62,500 bases of DNA from SFWF01 sp045638145 (lineage in GTDB: Bacteria > Bacillota > Clostridia > Oscillospirales > Acutalibacteraceae), in the NCBI GenBank assembly GCA_045638145.1, contig JAZUAU010000013.1, positions 1-62,500 on the forward strand, in the 5' to 3' direction. Both the position numbers and the translations under genes were made by a program. The notes below the pieces were generated by a model. That model saw only the letters and a list, made by a program, of their open reading frames with translations, did no database searches and had not been told where the DNA came from. Positions 41,640 to 50,519 of the stretch are shown here, in pieces. Every line of letters begins with the position of its first letter. Within the stretch, counting starts at the first letter, position 1.

Positions 41640-42710
41640 TTATTCAGCTTTAAAGCAGTCTTCAATGCTGCTGTTTACAAAACAGATATAACTTCTGCCT
41701 TTATTTATATTTAAAATCCGTCCGTATGAATCCTCAAAATAGATGGAAGATGCCTCGCCGCTGCGATGCCAGGTGATTTTCTCCCAGCCGCCTGCGGTAG
41801 CATAATAACCTTCACCCCCGGCTAACTCATAATTTATGTGGTCACAATCTTTATATTTTGTAGCTGGCGCTGTTAAAACGAAAATATTGCTGTAATTGTC
41901 AGTCTGATTGGTGTTGTAATCGGTAAAGGGTGCGCCGTCCTTGCCGCGCGTGTAAAACTTTTCGGTTTCGTTGTAATAAAACTCGGTTGTTGCCGTATCA
42001 TTGAACTTTACGGTTATCTTTTTGGCTGAATCGAGTATAGCGGTGCGGCTGTCGGTAAACATCCATATAGGGGGATTATCTTTATCAATGGTTATACCGG
42101 TTTCATTTATTGCCGTATTCAGCTTATCGCCGTCGGTATAGGCCTTAAGGTCATCGCCCTTTCCGTTATTTGTTTGGACAGCAAATTTCTCTTCGGAAAG
42201 ATTAAAATATTGTGTACCATAATTTTTAAGAAATGGATCGGTGTGTTCCGAATCGATTCCGTTTGATGCCAGCTTCCAGTTAAAACCAAGTGAGATTTCT
42301 GCAAAAATTTTTATGCCACTTGCCAAGGGACCGATGGTTACACCTGCGGGTGCAGACCTATAAACTGCAAGAAGTGCGGTCTCGCCATTTTCGGTTTCGG
42401 CTTCAAAAACAATATCGGCAAGTGTGAGTCCCGAATGCACCGTTTTTGCATCTGCACTGTTTTTAAGAACAACGGCTACGGGAATCTTGGTAAGGTCGGC
42501 TTCCTTAACATTCTCTAACCAGGTAAGCATATTCAGATACCCACTCGCAGCCGGAGGCTTCGGTTTGTGGAAATTGGGGTCAAAATCGGTAGAAATAATC
42601 CCACCGTTATCAAGCTCACCTTCAGATGGCGAGCCTTGATTCTCGCAGGAACAAAGGGAAAAAACAATTATAATACAGATTGCAATACAAAGATATCTTA
42701 ATGCTCGCAT
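41640..42710 (-). CDS. DUF3048 (YerB-type) lipoprotein
   Basis: The 356-residue protein has a lipoprotein signal (lipobox SLCSC, Cys21) and the DUF3048 core: IPVAVVLKNSADA, GLTLADIVFEAETENGETALLAVYRS and IGPLASGIKIFAEI, then a C-terminal domain ending with the WEKITWHRSG..IYFEDSYGRILNINKGRSYICFV element that resembles the second DUF3048 domain. B. subtilis YerB is the reference; it is an envelope lipoprotein without established biochemistry. The gene lies between tRNA-Ala and tRNA-Arg loci, in the minus direction, with its own promoter and terminator. Confidence 0.88.
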   Translation of the reverse strand: MRALRYLCIAICIIIVFSLCSCENQGSPSEGELDNGGIISTDFDPNFHKPKPPAASGYLNMLTWLENVKEADLTKIPVAVVLKNSADAKTVHSGLTLADIVFEAETENGETALLAVYRSAPAGVTIGPLASGIKIFAEISLGFNWKLASNGIDSEHTDPFLKNYGTQYFNLSEEKFAVQTNNGKGDDLKAYTDGDKLNTAINETGITIDKDNPPIWMFTDSRTAILDSAKKITVKFNDTATTEFYYNETEKFYTRGKDGAPFTDYNTNQTDNYSNIFVLTAPATKYKDCDHINYELAGGEGYYATAGGWEKITWHRSGEASSIYFEDSYGRILNINKGRSYICFVNSSIEDCFKAE

Positions 42711-42742
42711 AAATTAACTCCTTCTTGTATTTCGACAAAATT

Positions 42743-42771
42743 ATTATACAACCCCAAAGCAAATTTTACAA
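42743..42771 (-). promoter_or_regulatory. Promoter of the DUF3048 gene
   Basis: Minus strand TTGTAA, 17 bp, TATAAT. Confidence 0.7.
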
Positions 42772-42796
42772 CAAAAAAGATTTTTATAAAAAATGC

Positions 42797-42825
42797 TTGC
42801 ATTTATCTTCCGTTTGTGTTATTAT
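42797..42825 (+). promoter_or_regulatory. Promoter of the tRNA-Arg locus
   Basis: TTGCAT, 17 bp, TATTAT, about 32 bp before the partial tRNA-Arg copy. Transcription would pass through the interrupted copy before the intact one. Confidence 0.55.
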
Positions 42826-42857
42826 ATTTTGGCACTAAAAATTATATGTGTAAAAAT

Positions 42858-42915
42858 GCGCTGATAGCTCAGCTGGATAGAGCGTCTGGCTACGGACCAG
42901 AAGGTCGGGAGTTCG
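42858..42915 (+). pseudogene. Partial tRNA-Arg (5' 58 nt) interrupted in the T-loop
   Basis: Identical to the first 58 nt of the intact tRNA-Arg exactly 200 bp downstream. It runs to GGGAGTTCG, then element B begins. After element B the sequence ATCTTCTTCAGC (43023-43034) restores most of the tRNA 3' side, so the element sits inside the T-loop. Confidence 0.8.
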
Positions 42916-43022
42916 TCGAAGCGAAATCAAAAACCGCGATAGGTTTTTGATGAGTGGAGTCTCGAGCAAGGCAATTTTTTCGGGCACCGCTCGGAGCGGT
43001 CGAAAAGATGTCGGCGCAGAGT
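42916..43022 (+). repeat. Hairpin-rich element B inside a tRNA-Arg copy
   Basis: Begins TCGAAGCG, ends GGCGCAGAGT. Hairpin 1 is ATCAAAAACC-GCGATA-GGTTTTTGAT; hairpin 2 is built around ACCGCTC-G-GAGCGGT with flanks TTTTTTCG/CGAAAAGA. Homologous to element A at tRNA-Gln. Confidence 0.7.
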
Positions 43023-43057
43023 ATCTTCTTCAGCTTGCTGAAGAAAAAATTTAATAT

Positions 43058-43134
43058 GCGCTGATAGCTCAGCTGGATAGAGCGTCTGGCTACGGACCAG
43101 AAGGTCGGGAGTTCGAATCTTCTTCAGCGCGCCA
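43058..43134 (+). tRNA. tRNA-Arg (ACG)
   Basis: Acceptor GCGCTGA / TCAGCGC, anticodon stem TCTGG-CTACGGA-CCAGA (anticodon ACG), T-arm with GTTCGAATC, discriminator G, encoded CCA; 77 nt. Confidence 0.95.
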
Positions 43135-43178
43135 AATAAGCAGTTATCTCTTTTGAGGCGGCTGCTTATTTTTTTATT
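43135..43178 (+). terminator. Terminator of tRNA-Arg
   Basis: AAATAAGCAG pairs with CTGCTTATTT, followed by TTTT. Just beyond (43182-43200) is an inverted T-arm-like fragment, GAAGAAGATTCGAA. Confidence 0.75.
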
Positions 43179-43289
43179 TTCGGTGAAGAAGATTCGAAAA
43201 GGAGGGAGCGCAGCGGAAGAAAAGCGAAATATGGACAGCAATGTTAAAAAATGGTATAATATAATAAACTCAATAAAGGAGGATTTGTT

Positions 43290-44897
43290 ATGAAAAAGTT
43301 ATTAGCATTCACACTTGCATCGGTCGTACTGCTCTTGCTATTTGCAGGCTGCTCTTCAGAGAAAAAGGGTACTGAGGAATCAAGCTCGACCGAAAGCTCA
43401 ATCGGCAGAACCGAAAACAAATCCTCTGATGAATCAAGTTCGGCCGAAAGCTCAATCGGCAGCACTGAAAATAATTCCTCCGATGGGTCACAAAATACTA
43501 TTGTTGGAAATAACGGCGAGGGTGAAACTACCGAAAAAACAAAGCCGCATCGTCACATTATGTATAATAAAAACGGCAAAAGAATGTATTACGACTTTGA
43601 GGATAGTACACCGTGGTATGCCTGCGATGTTGAAAACAGCAATAGCTTGCCAAGACTTACTATCGATGGCACAAAAATGCTTTATTCAATTTCTTCGAAG
43701 CTTTTCTATCGCGAAGTTTTATCTGAAGAACCTGCAGTGAAAATTGCAGAAAGTGTAAGCTGGTATATGTTCGAGAAACACGGTGATTACATTGTGTACA
43801 ATACCTTCAATAATATTCTTTATAAAAGCGATTTTACAAAAAGCACCGAAATAGACCGCAATATCTTATTTATTGTTGAGGTATATAATGAGGGCGAGGG
43901 CATTCTGTATGCAAAGCTTTCGGGCGATAATTACGATATTTATAATTTTAACGGTGAAAAAAGCCAAAAGGTTATGTCGGGCGTCAGTGAGTGTTATGTG
44001 AATCAGAAGAACTGCGATTTGTACTGTATTATCGATAAACAGATTCATGTACTTCACCCTGATTTAACCTCAAAGAAGTTGACGGGTCCCGCTACCGAGG
44101 TGCAACATGTCGGTGAAGACGGTATCTACTATAAACTGAATAAAGAAAGTGCAACCGAGTTGTATTTTTATAATACAAAAACAAAGACTCGCACAATGCT
44201 TTCTGAAAACGGAACATTTAAGTCGTTTTCATTAAATTCGACAGCGGCAGTATTTACCGCTGTGAGCAAAAACGCCGACAATCCCAAAGCAGGGTATATA
44301 GCTGTCGGTGGTAAGGCGACCGAGCTCGGCATTCCGAAGGATGCTTCTGCGATTCGGGCACAAGTCCGTTTTGATAAAGACTCAAACGCTTACTTTGATG
44401 TGCTGGAAGCAGATAATACTTACTCGATTTATAAATTTACAGCATCAAGCGGAAAGGTCGAAAAATATGACAGCGAGGTCTCGGGCAGTGCGCCTTTAAA
44501 GGTTTCAGAGGACGGAAGCGTGATTTATTTTAAGGGCAGTTCTGATGATTCCAAGCTGGCAGACCTTTATATAAATAAAGAAAAAATTGCCGCACAGGTC
44601 TATATAGATTCGGTAGATTATTCGTTAGAATATAAAACCCTGATTTATATAACCGATTGGGCAGGTAAGGATAAAGGCGGAAAGCTTTGGTATCAGAAGA
44701 AGGGCGAGCAGCCTAAAAAGATAGCCGAAAAAGTTTCGGAATATATAAGAATGCCGTCAGAATATATCGCGTATATTAAGGATAAAAATAGCGGAAAAGG
44801 AGCTTTATATACAGATGATTTTACCGGCAATCCCAAAAAGATTGATGATGGTGTAAGCTCGATATCCTTTGGTCAGTATGGTTACGGATTAGCATAG
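43290..44897 (+). CDS. Propeller-like lipoprotein, paralogue of the zinc-ribbon sensor ectodomain
   Basis: The 535-residue protein has a lipobox LFAGC (Cys21), a Ser/Glu-rich spacer holding two imperfect 20-residue repeats (SSxESSIGxTENxSSD), and about 440 residues of repeated strand motifs (KMLYSISSKLFYRE, YIVYNTFNNILYKSD, GILYAKLSGDNYDIYNF, DGIYYKLNK, AVFTAVSK, GSVIYFKGSS, TLIYITDWA). Its TPWYACDV..KLFYREV block aligns with the ectodomain at 23234. An extended -10 (TGGTATAAT) and AAAGGAGG lie upstream. Attached to the outer membrane face; role unknown. Confidence 0.78.
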   Translation: MKKLLAFTLASVVLLLLFAGCSSEKKGTEESSSTESSIGRTENKSSDESSSAESSIGSTENNSSDGSQNTIVGNNGEGETTEKTKPHRHIMYNKNGKRMYYDFEDSTPWYACDVENSNSLPRLTIDGTKMLYSISSKLFYREVLSEEPAVKIAESVSWYMFEKHGDYIVYNTFNNILYKSDFTKSTEIDRNILFIVEVYNEGEGILYAKLSGDNYDIYNFNGEKSQKVMSGVSECYVNQKNCDLYCIIDKQIHVLHPDLTSKKLTGPATEVQHVGEDGIYYKLNKESATELYFYNTKTKTRTMLSENGTFKSFSLNSTAAVFTAVSKNADNPKAGYIAVGGKATELGIPKDASAIRAQVRFDKDSNAYFDVLEADNTYSIYKFTASSGKVEKYDSEVSGSAPLKVSEDGSVIYFKGSSDDSKLADLYINKEKIAAQVYIDSVDYSLEYKTLIYITDWAGKDKGGKLWYQKKGEQPKKIAEKVSEYIRMPSEYIAYIKDKNSGKGALYTDDFTGNPKKIDDGVSSISFGQYGYGLA

Positions 44898-44902
44898 AAT
44901 AA

Positions 44903-44925
44903 AAAGGCTCGGTTTCCGAGCCTTT
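44903..44925 (+). terminator. Intrinsic terminator
   Basis: AAAGGCTCGG / CCGAGCCTTT with a 3-nt loop. Confidence 0.75.
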
Positions 44926-44927
44926 AA

Positions 44928-45000
44928 TTATATCTCTCTCTTATCGCGGAGGAACTTTAGTTTTAATACTGTCGCTTGGTTTTTACCGCCTTTACTCTCT
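44928..45000 (-). pseudogene. Remnant of a Nudix gene 3' end
   Basis: Minus-strand codons read GGKNQATVLKLKFLRDKREI and stop, closely matching the end of the intact ADP-ribose pyrophosphatase at 47019 (AKTGVAVLKLKLLRDRGEI and stop). Nothing upstream continues the match. Probably a relic of a duplicated nudF end. Confidence 0.45.
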
Positions 45001-45072
45001 ATTATAATACAATCGTTCGGAAACGCAAATGAAGAGAAATAGCTTCATCTCGCTCTTAATAAACAAAAAACT

Positions 45073-45120
45073 ATTGACAAAGTTATATGGGCAGTGTATT
45101 ATTGTATTAGTCAAGTAATA
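45073..45120 (+). promoter_or_regulatory. Promoter and operator of the GntR-ABC operon
   Basis: TTGACA (45073-45078), 17 bp, TATTAT (45096-45101), then the inverted repeat GTATTA-GTCAAG-TAATAC (45103-45120) at the expected transcription start, a likely GntR/YtrA operator. Confidence 0.65.
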
Positions 45121-45139
45121 CAGTGAGGGTGGTGAGGGC

Positions 45140-45493
45140 GTGTCTTTTGAGTTTAATAATGAGCAACCCATATATATACAGCTGGTTGAGCAGATTAAAA
45201 TTCATATAATTTCGGGAAGACTTCCCAGCGGAGAGCGATTGCCCTCGGTTCGCGAGCTTGCCCTTATGACAAAGGTAAACCCGAACACCATGCAAAAAGC
45301 ACTTTCCGAGCTTGAAGAAACGGGGCTTATCTATACCGAGCGCACAAACGGAAAATTCGTCACTACCGATACGGCTCTCATAGAGAGAATAAGGCAGGAG
45401 TATGCGAGGGAAATAACCGAAAAATATATAAAAAACATGGCAGATATAGGTATCGACCGCAAGACGGCCGAAGAATACTTTAAGAAAGGATAA
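45140..45493 (+). CDS. GntR-family regulator, YtrA type
   Basis: The 117-residue protein has a winged helix at the N-terminus (PIYIQLVEQIKIHIISGRLPSGERLPSVRELALMTKVNPNTMQKALSELEETGLI) and only a short helical tail, the YtrA subfamily plan. Such proteins repress adjacent ABC transporter operons, often those responding to cell-wall antibiotics. GTG start with GAGGG upstream; the next gene follows within 6 bp. Confidence 0.9.
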   Translation: MSFEFNNEQPIYIQLVEQIKIHIISGRLPSGERLPSVRELALMTKVNPNTMQKALSELEETGLIYTERTNGKFVTTDTALIERIRQEYAREITEKYIKNMADIGIDRKTAEEYFKKG

Positions 45494-45498
45494 TATGA

Positions 45499-46194
45499 AT
45501 GGAACTTTTAAAGACAGAAAACCTATGTAAAAGCTTTGGCGAAAAACAGGTGCTTTCAGATATAAATATCACAATACCGAGAGCCCGGATTATCGGTCTG
45601 CTCGGAAAAAACGGAATGGGAAAATCGACCCTTATAAAGCTTATAAACGACCTGCTCACACCGACCTCGGGCAGTATCCTCATAAACGGAGAGCCTGTTG
45701 GTGTTTCGAGCAAGCGGATTATATCCTATTTGCCCGAGAGAATTGCACTTGAAAAGAGCATGACGGTCAACAAGGTTTTAGAATATTACACAGATTTTTA
45801 CGATAATTTCGACCCCGAAAAGGCAAGAAAGCTGCTCTCGGACCTCGGACTTGACCCGACGATGAAGCTTTCTAAAATGAGTAAGGGAATGCAGGAAAAG
45901 GTTCAGCTTGTGCTCGTTATGAGCCGCAAAGCAGAGCTCTATATTCTTGACGAGCCGCTCGGCGGTGTTGACCCTGCAACGAGAGATTATATTCTCGATA
46001 CCATTCTTTCAAATTTCAGCGAGGGCGCAAGCGTCATCATCTCGACCCACCTTATCAGCGATATTGAACGCATACTCGACGAGGTAATCTTCCTTGAAGG
46101 CGGTAAAATCGTGCTACACGAGGACTGCGATACACTCCGCGATAGGGAAAACTGCTCGATAGATGAAATATTTAGGAGGATGTTCAAATGTTAG
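45499..46194 (+). CDS. ABC transporter ATP-binding protein
   Basis: The 231-residue ATPase shows Walker A GLLGKNGMGKST (about residue 35), a Q-loop region, the signature LSKMSKGMQEKVQLV, Walker B LYILDEPLGGVDP and the His switch ISTHL. It resembles YtrB/bacitracin-type exporters of the ABC-2 class. Its last codons overlap the start of the permease gene by 7 bp. Confidence 0.93.
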   Translation: MELLKTENLCKSFGEKQVLSDINITIPRARIIGLLGKNGMGKSTLIKLINDLLTPTSGSILINGEPVGVSSKRIISYLPERIALEKSMTVNKVLEYYTDFYDNFDPEKARKLLSDLGLDPTMKLSKMSKGMQEKVQLVLVMSRKAELYILDEPLGGVDPATRDYILDTILSNFSEGASVIISTHLISDIERILDEVIFLEGGKIVLHEDCDTLRDRENCSIDEIFRRMFKC

Positions 46195-46979
46195 GCAAGC
46201 TTTTAAAATATGACCTTCGAAACGTTTACAAGCCGCTTATCGTTTTCTATTCGCTCGCAGTATTTTTCAGCCTGCTGACCCGTGGATTTCTTGCGGTAGA
46301 GGACTCCTTTATAATGAATATAATCGGTAAGATTTGCAGCGGTGTAACAATCTCAATGTTCTTCAACATTATAATAAATAACATTCTCGGAATGTGGGCG
46401 AGAATAAGACGGAACCTCTACGGCTACGAATCCTACCTCGTTCATACCCTGCCTGCAACAAGAGGCGAGGTTTATCTTGCAAAAAGCATTGCGGCGGTTG
46501 TCAGTCTGCTCTCAAGCATTGCGGTAATCCTGCTCACCCTTTTTACGGCATATTATTCAAAGGATAATATGGACATTTTAAAGGGATTTCTCTCGACCCT
46601 CGCCAGCGGAATCGACAGCTCTGTTGCGGCATTCGTATTAATTCTTTTTGCCGAGTTTTTCGTTCAGCTTTTATCCGCATTTTTCTGCGGCTTTGCAGGA
46701 ATAGTGCTCGGTCACAGAAGAAGCACGGGCAAGGTGGTTTATTCGGTAGTTTTCGGCTTCGGAATATATATGCTGAGCCAGATACTTGCACTTGGAATTT
46801 TCTTTATCTTTGCCCTTGTGAATCCCGACATTATGAACCTCTTTACAAGCAGCACCCTCGTTTCGGCAGAGGCTGTGAAGGGAATGTTGATTTATGCTAT
46901 TCCAACCTATGCCGCACTTGGTACGCTGATAGCCACTTTGGGTTATATATTCTTTAAAAAAGGCGTAAACGTAGACTAA
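46188..46979 (+). CDS. ABC-2 type permease
   Basis: The 263-residue protein has six hydrophobic helices and the start MLGKLLKYDLRNVYKPL typical of permeases in YtrA-controlled operons, with the amphipathic YESYLVHTLPATRGEVYLAKSI segment after helix 2. It partners with the upstream ATPase. The module may export or sense cell-envelope compounds; the substrate is unknown. Confidence 0.85.
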   Translation: MLGKLLKYDLRNVYKPLIVFYSLAVFFSLLTRGFLAVEDSFIMNIIGKICSGVTISMFFNIIINNILGMWARIRRNLYGYESYLVHTLPATRGEVYLAKSIAAVVSLLSSIAVILLTLFTAYYSKDNMDILKGFLSTLASGIDSSVAAFVLILFAEFFVQLLSAFFCGFAGIVLGHRRSTGKVVYSVVFGFGIYMLSQILALGIFFIFALVNPDIMNLFTSSTLVSAEAVKGMLIYAIPTYAALGTLIATLGYIFFKKGVNVD

Positions 46980-46984
46980 AAAAG

Positions 46985-47015
46985 AAGCTCTGTTACCTTG
47001 TGTAACAGAGCTTTT
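46985..47015. terminator. Bidirectional terminator
   Basis: AAGCTCTGTTAC / GTAACAGAGCTT then TTT; separates the ABC operon and the convergent Nudix gene. Confidence 0.88.
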
Positions 47016-47018
47016 AAT

Positions 47019-47567
47019 TTATATTTCTCCTCTATCACGGAGGAGTTTGAGTTTAAGAACTGCCACCCCCGTTTTGGCGTCTTTAATTTCGCCAGAGAGC
47101 ACCATTTCTACTGCCTTTTCGAGGGGAATACGTTCCACCTCTAAAAACTCATCCTCGTCGGGGTCGGTATCTCCAAAGGAAAGTCCCGTTGCACCGAACA
47201 TATATATTACCTCGCTGCAATATCCCGGTGTGGGATAAAGCTCACCGAGTGAAAAGAAATTTTCTGCCACGGCGCCCGTTTCCTCGCGAAGCTCACGGCG
47301 TCCGCATTCAATAGGCGCTTCATCACGGCTGTCGCGCTTTCCGGCGGGAATTTCGAGAATTACCTCGCTGTAAGGGTAGCGGAACTGCCTTACGAAAAGA
47401 AGCTCGTCACGGTCGGTAAGGGCGGCAACGGTAACTCCGCCCGGATGCTCAACCACCTCTCGAAAGGCGGTAGCCCCGTTGGGTAATTCTGCCGTGTCGC
47501 GGCGGACGTTAATTATTTTACCTTTATAAATATATTCAGCACTAAGCTGTTTTTCTTCGAGTTTCAT
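47019..47567 (-). CDS. nudF: ADP-ribose pyrophosphatase (Nudix)
   Basis: The 182-residue protein has the ADP-ribose pyrophosphatase layout: EHPGGVTVAAL, VRQFRYPYSEVILEIPAGKRD, the Nudix box GRRELREETGAV, and the downstream Pro LYPTPGYCSEVIYMF that marks ADP-ribose specificity. It hydrolyses ADP-ribose to AMP and ribose-5-phosphate. Its start overlaps the end of the glycosyltransferase gene by 26 bp; last gene of the scfA-scfB run. Confidence 0.92.
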   Translation of the reverse strand: MKLEEKQLSAEYIYKGKIINVRRDTAELPNGATAFREVVEHPGGVTVAALTDRDELLFVRQFRYPYSEVILEIPAGKRDSRDEAPIECGRRELREETGAVAENFFSLGELYPTPGYCSEVIYMFGATGLSFGDTDPDEDEFLEVERIPLEKAVEMVLSGEIKDAKTGVAVLKLKLLRDRGEI

Positions 47568-48876
47568 CGTCTTTCATCCTTTCGGCAAGGGTTTTGGTGG
47601 ATAGAATGATGAGTATGAGTAGGGCAATTGCCGCATAGCTTTGGGGGAATAAGGGCTTACCTGCAAGATATGCGAGATATGCGTTGAGCGAAGCTATAAC
47701 AGTAATTAGGGGGATATACCACCGCTTTCGGTCATAGAAGAATACCAAAACCGAGAGAATGTCGGCGGTATAGAAATATCTTTCGTGCATTCGGGGAAGA
47801 AGGAAGGGGATAAGCAGAGCCGAAACAAAGAAAATCTCTAAAATATGCGATTCGGTAAGGTTATCCCTATACATAAATCCTATATAAAGAAGAGCTACCG
47901 CACCGATTCCGCCGAGCATAACCCCGACACTGTTGAAATAATCAAAATTAAAGTTCCCGAAAAGCTGCCATACTGAGGGAGCGTTTAAAGTGAGGTAAGG
48001 ATACTGTCCCGTCTGGTCGAAATAGATTCGAACACAATCCACAAGGCTTCTGCCCGCAATTAGCGCTGGGAGTAGGGTGGCAAAAAAGGTTGCGGGGAAG
48101 AGCGCCGCATGCCAGATTTTGATTTTCTTTGCAAGAAAGCAGATTATAAGGGCGGGCAGGATGAAAACAGCCTGAAGCTTTACCGAAAATGCAAGGGTAA
48201 AGCAAATAACCGAGCCTACACCGCGGTTTTTGAGGGCGAAATAGAGCGACATTACCGCAAGTGCGGTAACGATAGAATCACATTGTCCCCAATATGCGCT
48301 GTTAAGCATAACGGTCGGAAGAGCGGCGGTGAGCACAAATGCAAAATACTGTGCCGCCTTATTCTCTGTTTTTAAGGAGACCGTTTTCATAACGAAATAT
48401 GCCGCTACAAAATCAAAAAGGCAGGAAAGCCACTTTATCCAGATTATCGGGGTGGCGGTGCGACGGGATACAAAGAGCAAAAAGTAAAGATAAGGCATAT
48501 TATAGTCGCCAATTTTGGTGACGAGCGCCTCTTTTACCGAGAGACTTTTCATCTCCTCTATCCACGGGATGAGAAAATTCCGATAATCTCCCGATTGGTA
48601 GCCGAGCATTGAAACGCGGAGGTATAAAAGTGCCGCGGTAGCCGCCACAATGAAAAGAAGGGAAGGGGTGTCTGCCTTTTTGTCACCTGCAAAGGCCGAC
48701 ACAACTGCAATATAAATAAGGGCAAAAAGTCCTGCCGAGAGGGTAATATCGGTGGCAGAGGTTATGCCGAAGGCAGGATTTTTAAGGGCGTATGCGAAGA
48801 AAACCATTCCGAGAACAGTCACCGCGGCAAACCGCAGGGCTAACACTATTCGTAAATCAAGCCTATTCTTCTCCAT
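47542..48876 (-). CDS. GT-C type membrane glycosyltransferase (mannosyltransferase-like)
   Basis: The roughly 444-residue protein has about 11 hydrophobic helices. The first outer loop carries LGYQSGDYRNFLIPWIEEM with the acidic residue expected in GT-C enzymes, and further on AYWGQCDSIVTALAVMSLYFALK and LLPRMHERYFYTADILSV, motifs of polyprenyl-phosphate-dependent mannosyl/glucosyltransferases (GT39/DUF2029-like). It would transfer a sugar outside the membrane. The start is uncertain: ATG 48876 (after GGGATG) or in-frame upstream starts at 48885/48900, which overlap the preceding gene further. Confidence 0.75.
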   Translation of the reverse strand: MEKNRLDLRIVLALRFAAVTVLGMVFFAYALKNPAFGITSATDITLSAGLFALIYIAVVSAFAGDKKADTPSLLFIVAATAALLYLRVSMLGYQSGDYRNFLIPWIEEMKSLSVKEALVTKIGDYNMPYLYFLLFVSRRTATPIIWIKWLSCLFDFVAAYFVMKTVSLKTENKAAQYFAFVLTAALPTVMLNSAYWGQCDSIVTALAVMSLYFALKNRGVGSVICFTLAFSVKLQAVFILPALIICFLAKKIKIWHAALFPATFFATLLPALIAGRSLVDCVRIYFDQTGQYPYLTLNAPSVWQLFGNFNFDYFNSVGVMLGGIGAVALLYIGFMYRDNLTESHILEIFFVSALLIPFLLPRMHERYFYTADILSVLVFFYDRKRWYIPLITVIASLNAYLAYLAGKPLFPQSYAAIALLILIILSTKTLAERMKDDETRRKTA

Positions 48877-49084
48877 TTTTATCATCCCGATTCTTAACAA
48901 GATAGTTTGCCATTAAAATTCCGGCACCTATAAAAACGTAAATGGTTGAAATAAGTCTTACAGCCGACAAGGGAATAATACCGCCTATAACGTAAATTGC
49001 AATGTAGCAAACGAGGGCTATAAAAAATTTATTTGGTGTCTTATAAATAAAGGAAAGGGGAAAGAGGTATTTTAATTTATTCAT
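48863..49084 (-). CDS. Small two-helix membrane protein
   Basis: The 73-residue protein has two hydrophobic helices (FFIALVCYIAIYVIGGIIPL and ISTIYVFIGAGILMANYLV) and a charged tail. Its start overlaps the scfB stop by 8 bp and its end overlaps the glycosyltransferase start, so it belongs to the run. Not assigned to a family. Confidence 0.7.
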   Translation of the reverse strand: MNKLKYLFPLSFIYKTPNKFFIALVCYIAIYVIGGIIPLSAVRLISTIYVFIGAGILMANYLVKNRDDKNGEE

Positions 49085-50456
49085 TCCCGAAAGCCTCCGC
49101 CGCCTTAATCATAATGGCGCATTCGATTCTCTTTTTGTGAAGCTCACAGCCGAGGGCATAAACGCCGTTCACGCTGCCCGTAGAGTGGTATGCATTAGCG
49201 GCACAACCGCCCGAGCAATACATTCTTGCAAAGCAGTCGTCACATTCTTTATGAGAATAGATATTGCACTCTTTAAACTGTTCTATTACCTTTTCGTTGG
49301 TAATTCCCGTCTTAACGTTTCCAAGCAGGAAGTTCGGGTCGCCTGCAAACTGATGACAGGGGTAAAGGTCGCCGTTAGGTGTAACCGCCATATATTCGGT
49401 GCCAACACCACAGCCCGAAACACGCTTTACGACACAAGGACCGCCGTCAAGGTCTATCATATAGTGATAGAAGGTAAAGCCCTCGCCCTTTTTGTTTCTC
49501 TTTATCATTTCTTTCGCGAGAATTTCATACTGTTCGAGCAGTACGGGCAGGTCACTTTCTTTCAGAGCATAGGGTTCACGAGGGTCAGCAACAACCGGCT
49601 CGATAGAAATCTCCTTAAAGCCGAGGTCTGCCATGTGGAGAATATCTGCGGCAAAATCGGTGTTATAATGGGTATATGTACCGCGAATGTAATAGTCCTT
49701 TTGTCCGCGCGAATCGGCAAACTTTTGGAACTTAGGCACAATGTTATCATAACTGCCCTTGCCGCCGCGGAAAACGCGCATTCGGTCGTTTACCTCGGGT
49801 CTGCCGTCGAGGGAAAGGACAACATTACTCATTTCACGGTTGCAAAATTCCATAATTTCATCGTTTAAGATGATTCCGTTTGTGGTGTAGGTAAAGCGGA
49901 AATTCTTATTAGCCGCCTTTTCAATGCTTCTGCCGTATTCGACAAGTTTTTTTACAACCTCAAAGTTAAGTGAAGGCTCGCCGCCGAAAAAGTCAACCTC
50001 AAGATTTTTTCGGGTGCCCGAGTTTTCGACGAGAAAATCAAGCGCCGCACGCCCTACCTCAAAGGGCATAAGACCTCTCGCTCCGTGATACTCGCCCTCT
50101 CCCGCAAAGCAGTATTTGCAGGCAAGGTTGCAGTCGTGAGCAACATGAAGACAAATAGCCTTTATAACCGATTGACGCTTTTTAAACTGTCCTGCCAAGG
50201 CTCTGAATTTATCCTCGGTAAAGAGCTTGCCCTCGGCTTTGAGCGCTTCAATATCCTCAAAAACGCCCTTTATATCCTCAGCGGTAACATCATCTCGGTC
50301 GGCATATTTTTCTAAAATTTCTGCCGTGATAGTCTCGCGGTCCTTTTTCTCATAGTCGCTGATTATATCAAAAGCAACCTCGTCGACTACGTGAACACAG
50401 CCTGAGTTTACATCAAGTATAATATTGTATCCGTTAAGCTTATATGCGTGAATCAC
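49077..50456 (-). CDS. scfB: SCIFF peptide maturase, radical SAM/SPASM thioether synthase
   Basis: The 459-residue enzyme has an N-terminal peptide-binding (RRE-like) region, the radical SAM cluster motif CNLACKYC (C109, C113, C116), DFFGGEPSLNF, and a C-terminal SPASM domain with GPC, SGCGVGTEY, YPCHQ, ECDDCFARMYCSGGCAANA. It matches the SCIFF maturases, which join Cys thiols of ScfA to Thr carbons as thioethers. The precursor gene lies 63 bp upstream behind an attenuating hairpin. The pair is nearly universal in Clostridia and its final role is still unclear. Confidence 0.95.
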   Translation of the reverse strand: MIHAYKLNGYNIILDVNSGCVHVVDEVAFDIISDYEKKDRETITAEILEKYADRDDVTAEDIKGVFEDIEALKAEGKLFTEDKFRALAGQFKKRQSVIKAICLHVAHDCNLACKYCFAGEGEYHGARGLMPFEVGRAALDFLVENSGTRKNLEVDFFGGEPSLNFEVVKKLVEYGRSIEKAANKNFRFTYTTNGIILNDEIMEFCNREMSNVVLSLDGRPEVNDRMRVFRGGKGSYDNIVPKFQKFADSRGQKDYYIRGTYTHYNTDFAADILHMADLGFKEISIEPVVADPREPYALKESDLPVLLEQYEILAKEMIKRNKKGEGFTFYHYMIDLDGGPCVVKRVSGCGVGTEYMAVTPNGDLYPCHQFAGDPNFLLGNVKTGITNEKVIEQFKECNIYSHKECDDCFARMYCSGGCAANAYHSTGSVNGVYALGCELHKKRIECAIMIKAAEAFGNE

Positions 50457-50480
50457 TGTTTTACAACTCCATAGAAAAAT

Positions 50481-50501
50481 AGCCGCAGAGTCCCTGCGGC
50501 T
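50481..50501 (-). terminator. Attenuator between scfA and scfB
   Basis: AGCCGCAG / CTGCGGCT with a 5-nt loop, followed on the minus strand by ATTTTT. It would let precursor exceed maturase mRNA. Confidence 0.8.
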
Positions 50502-50519
50502 AAATCTTTTAATTTCTGA

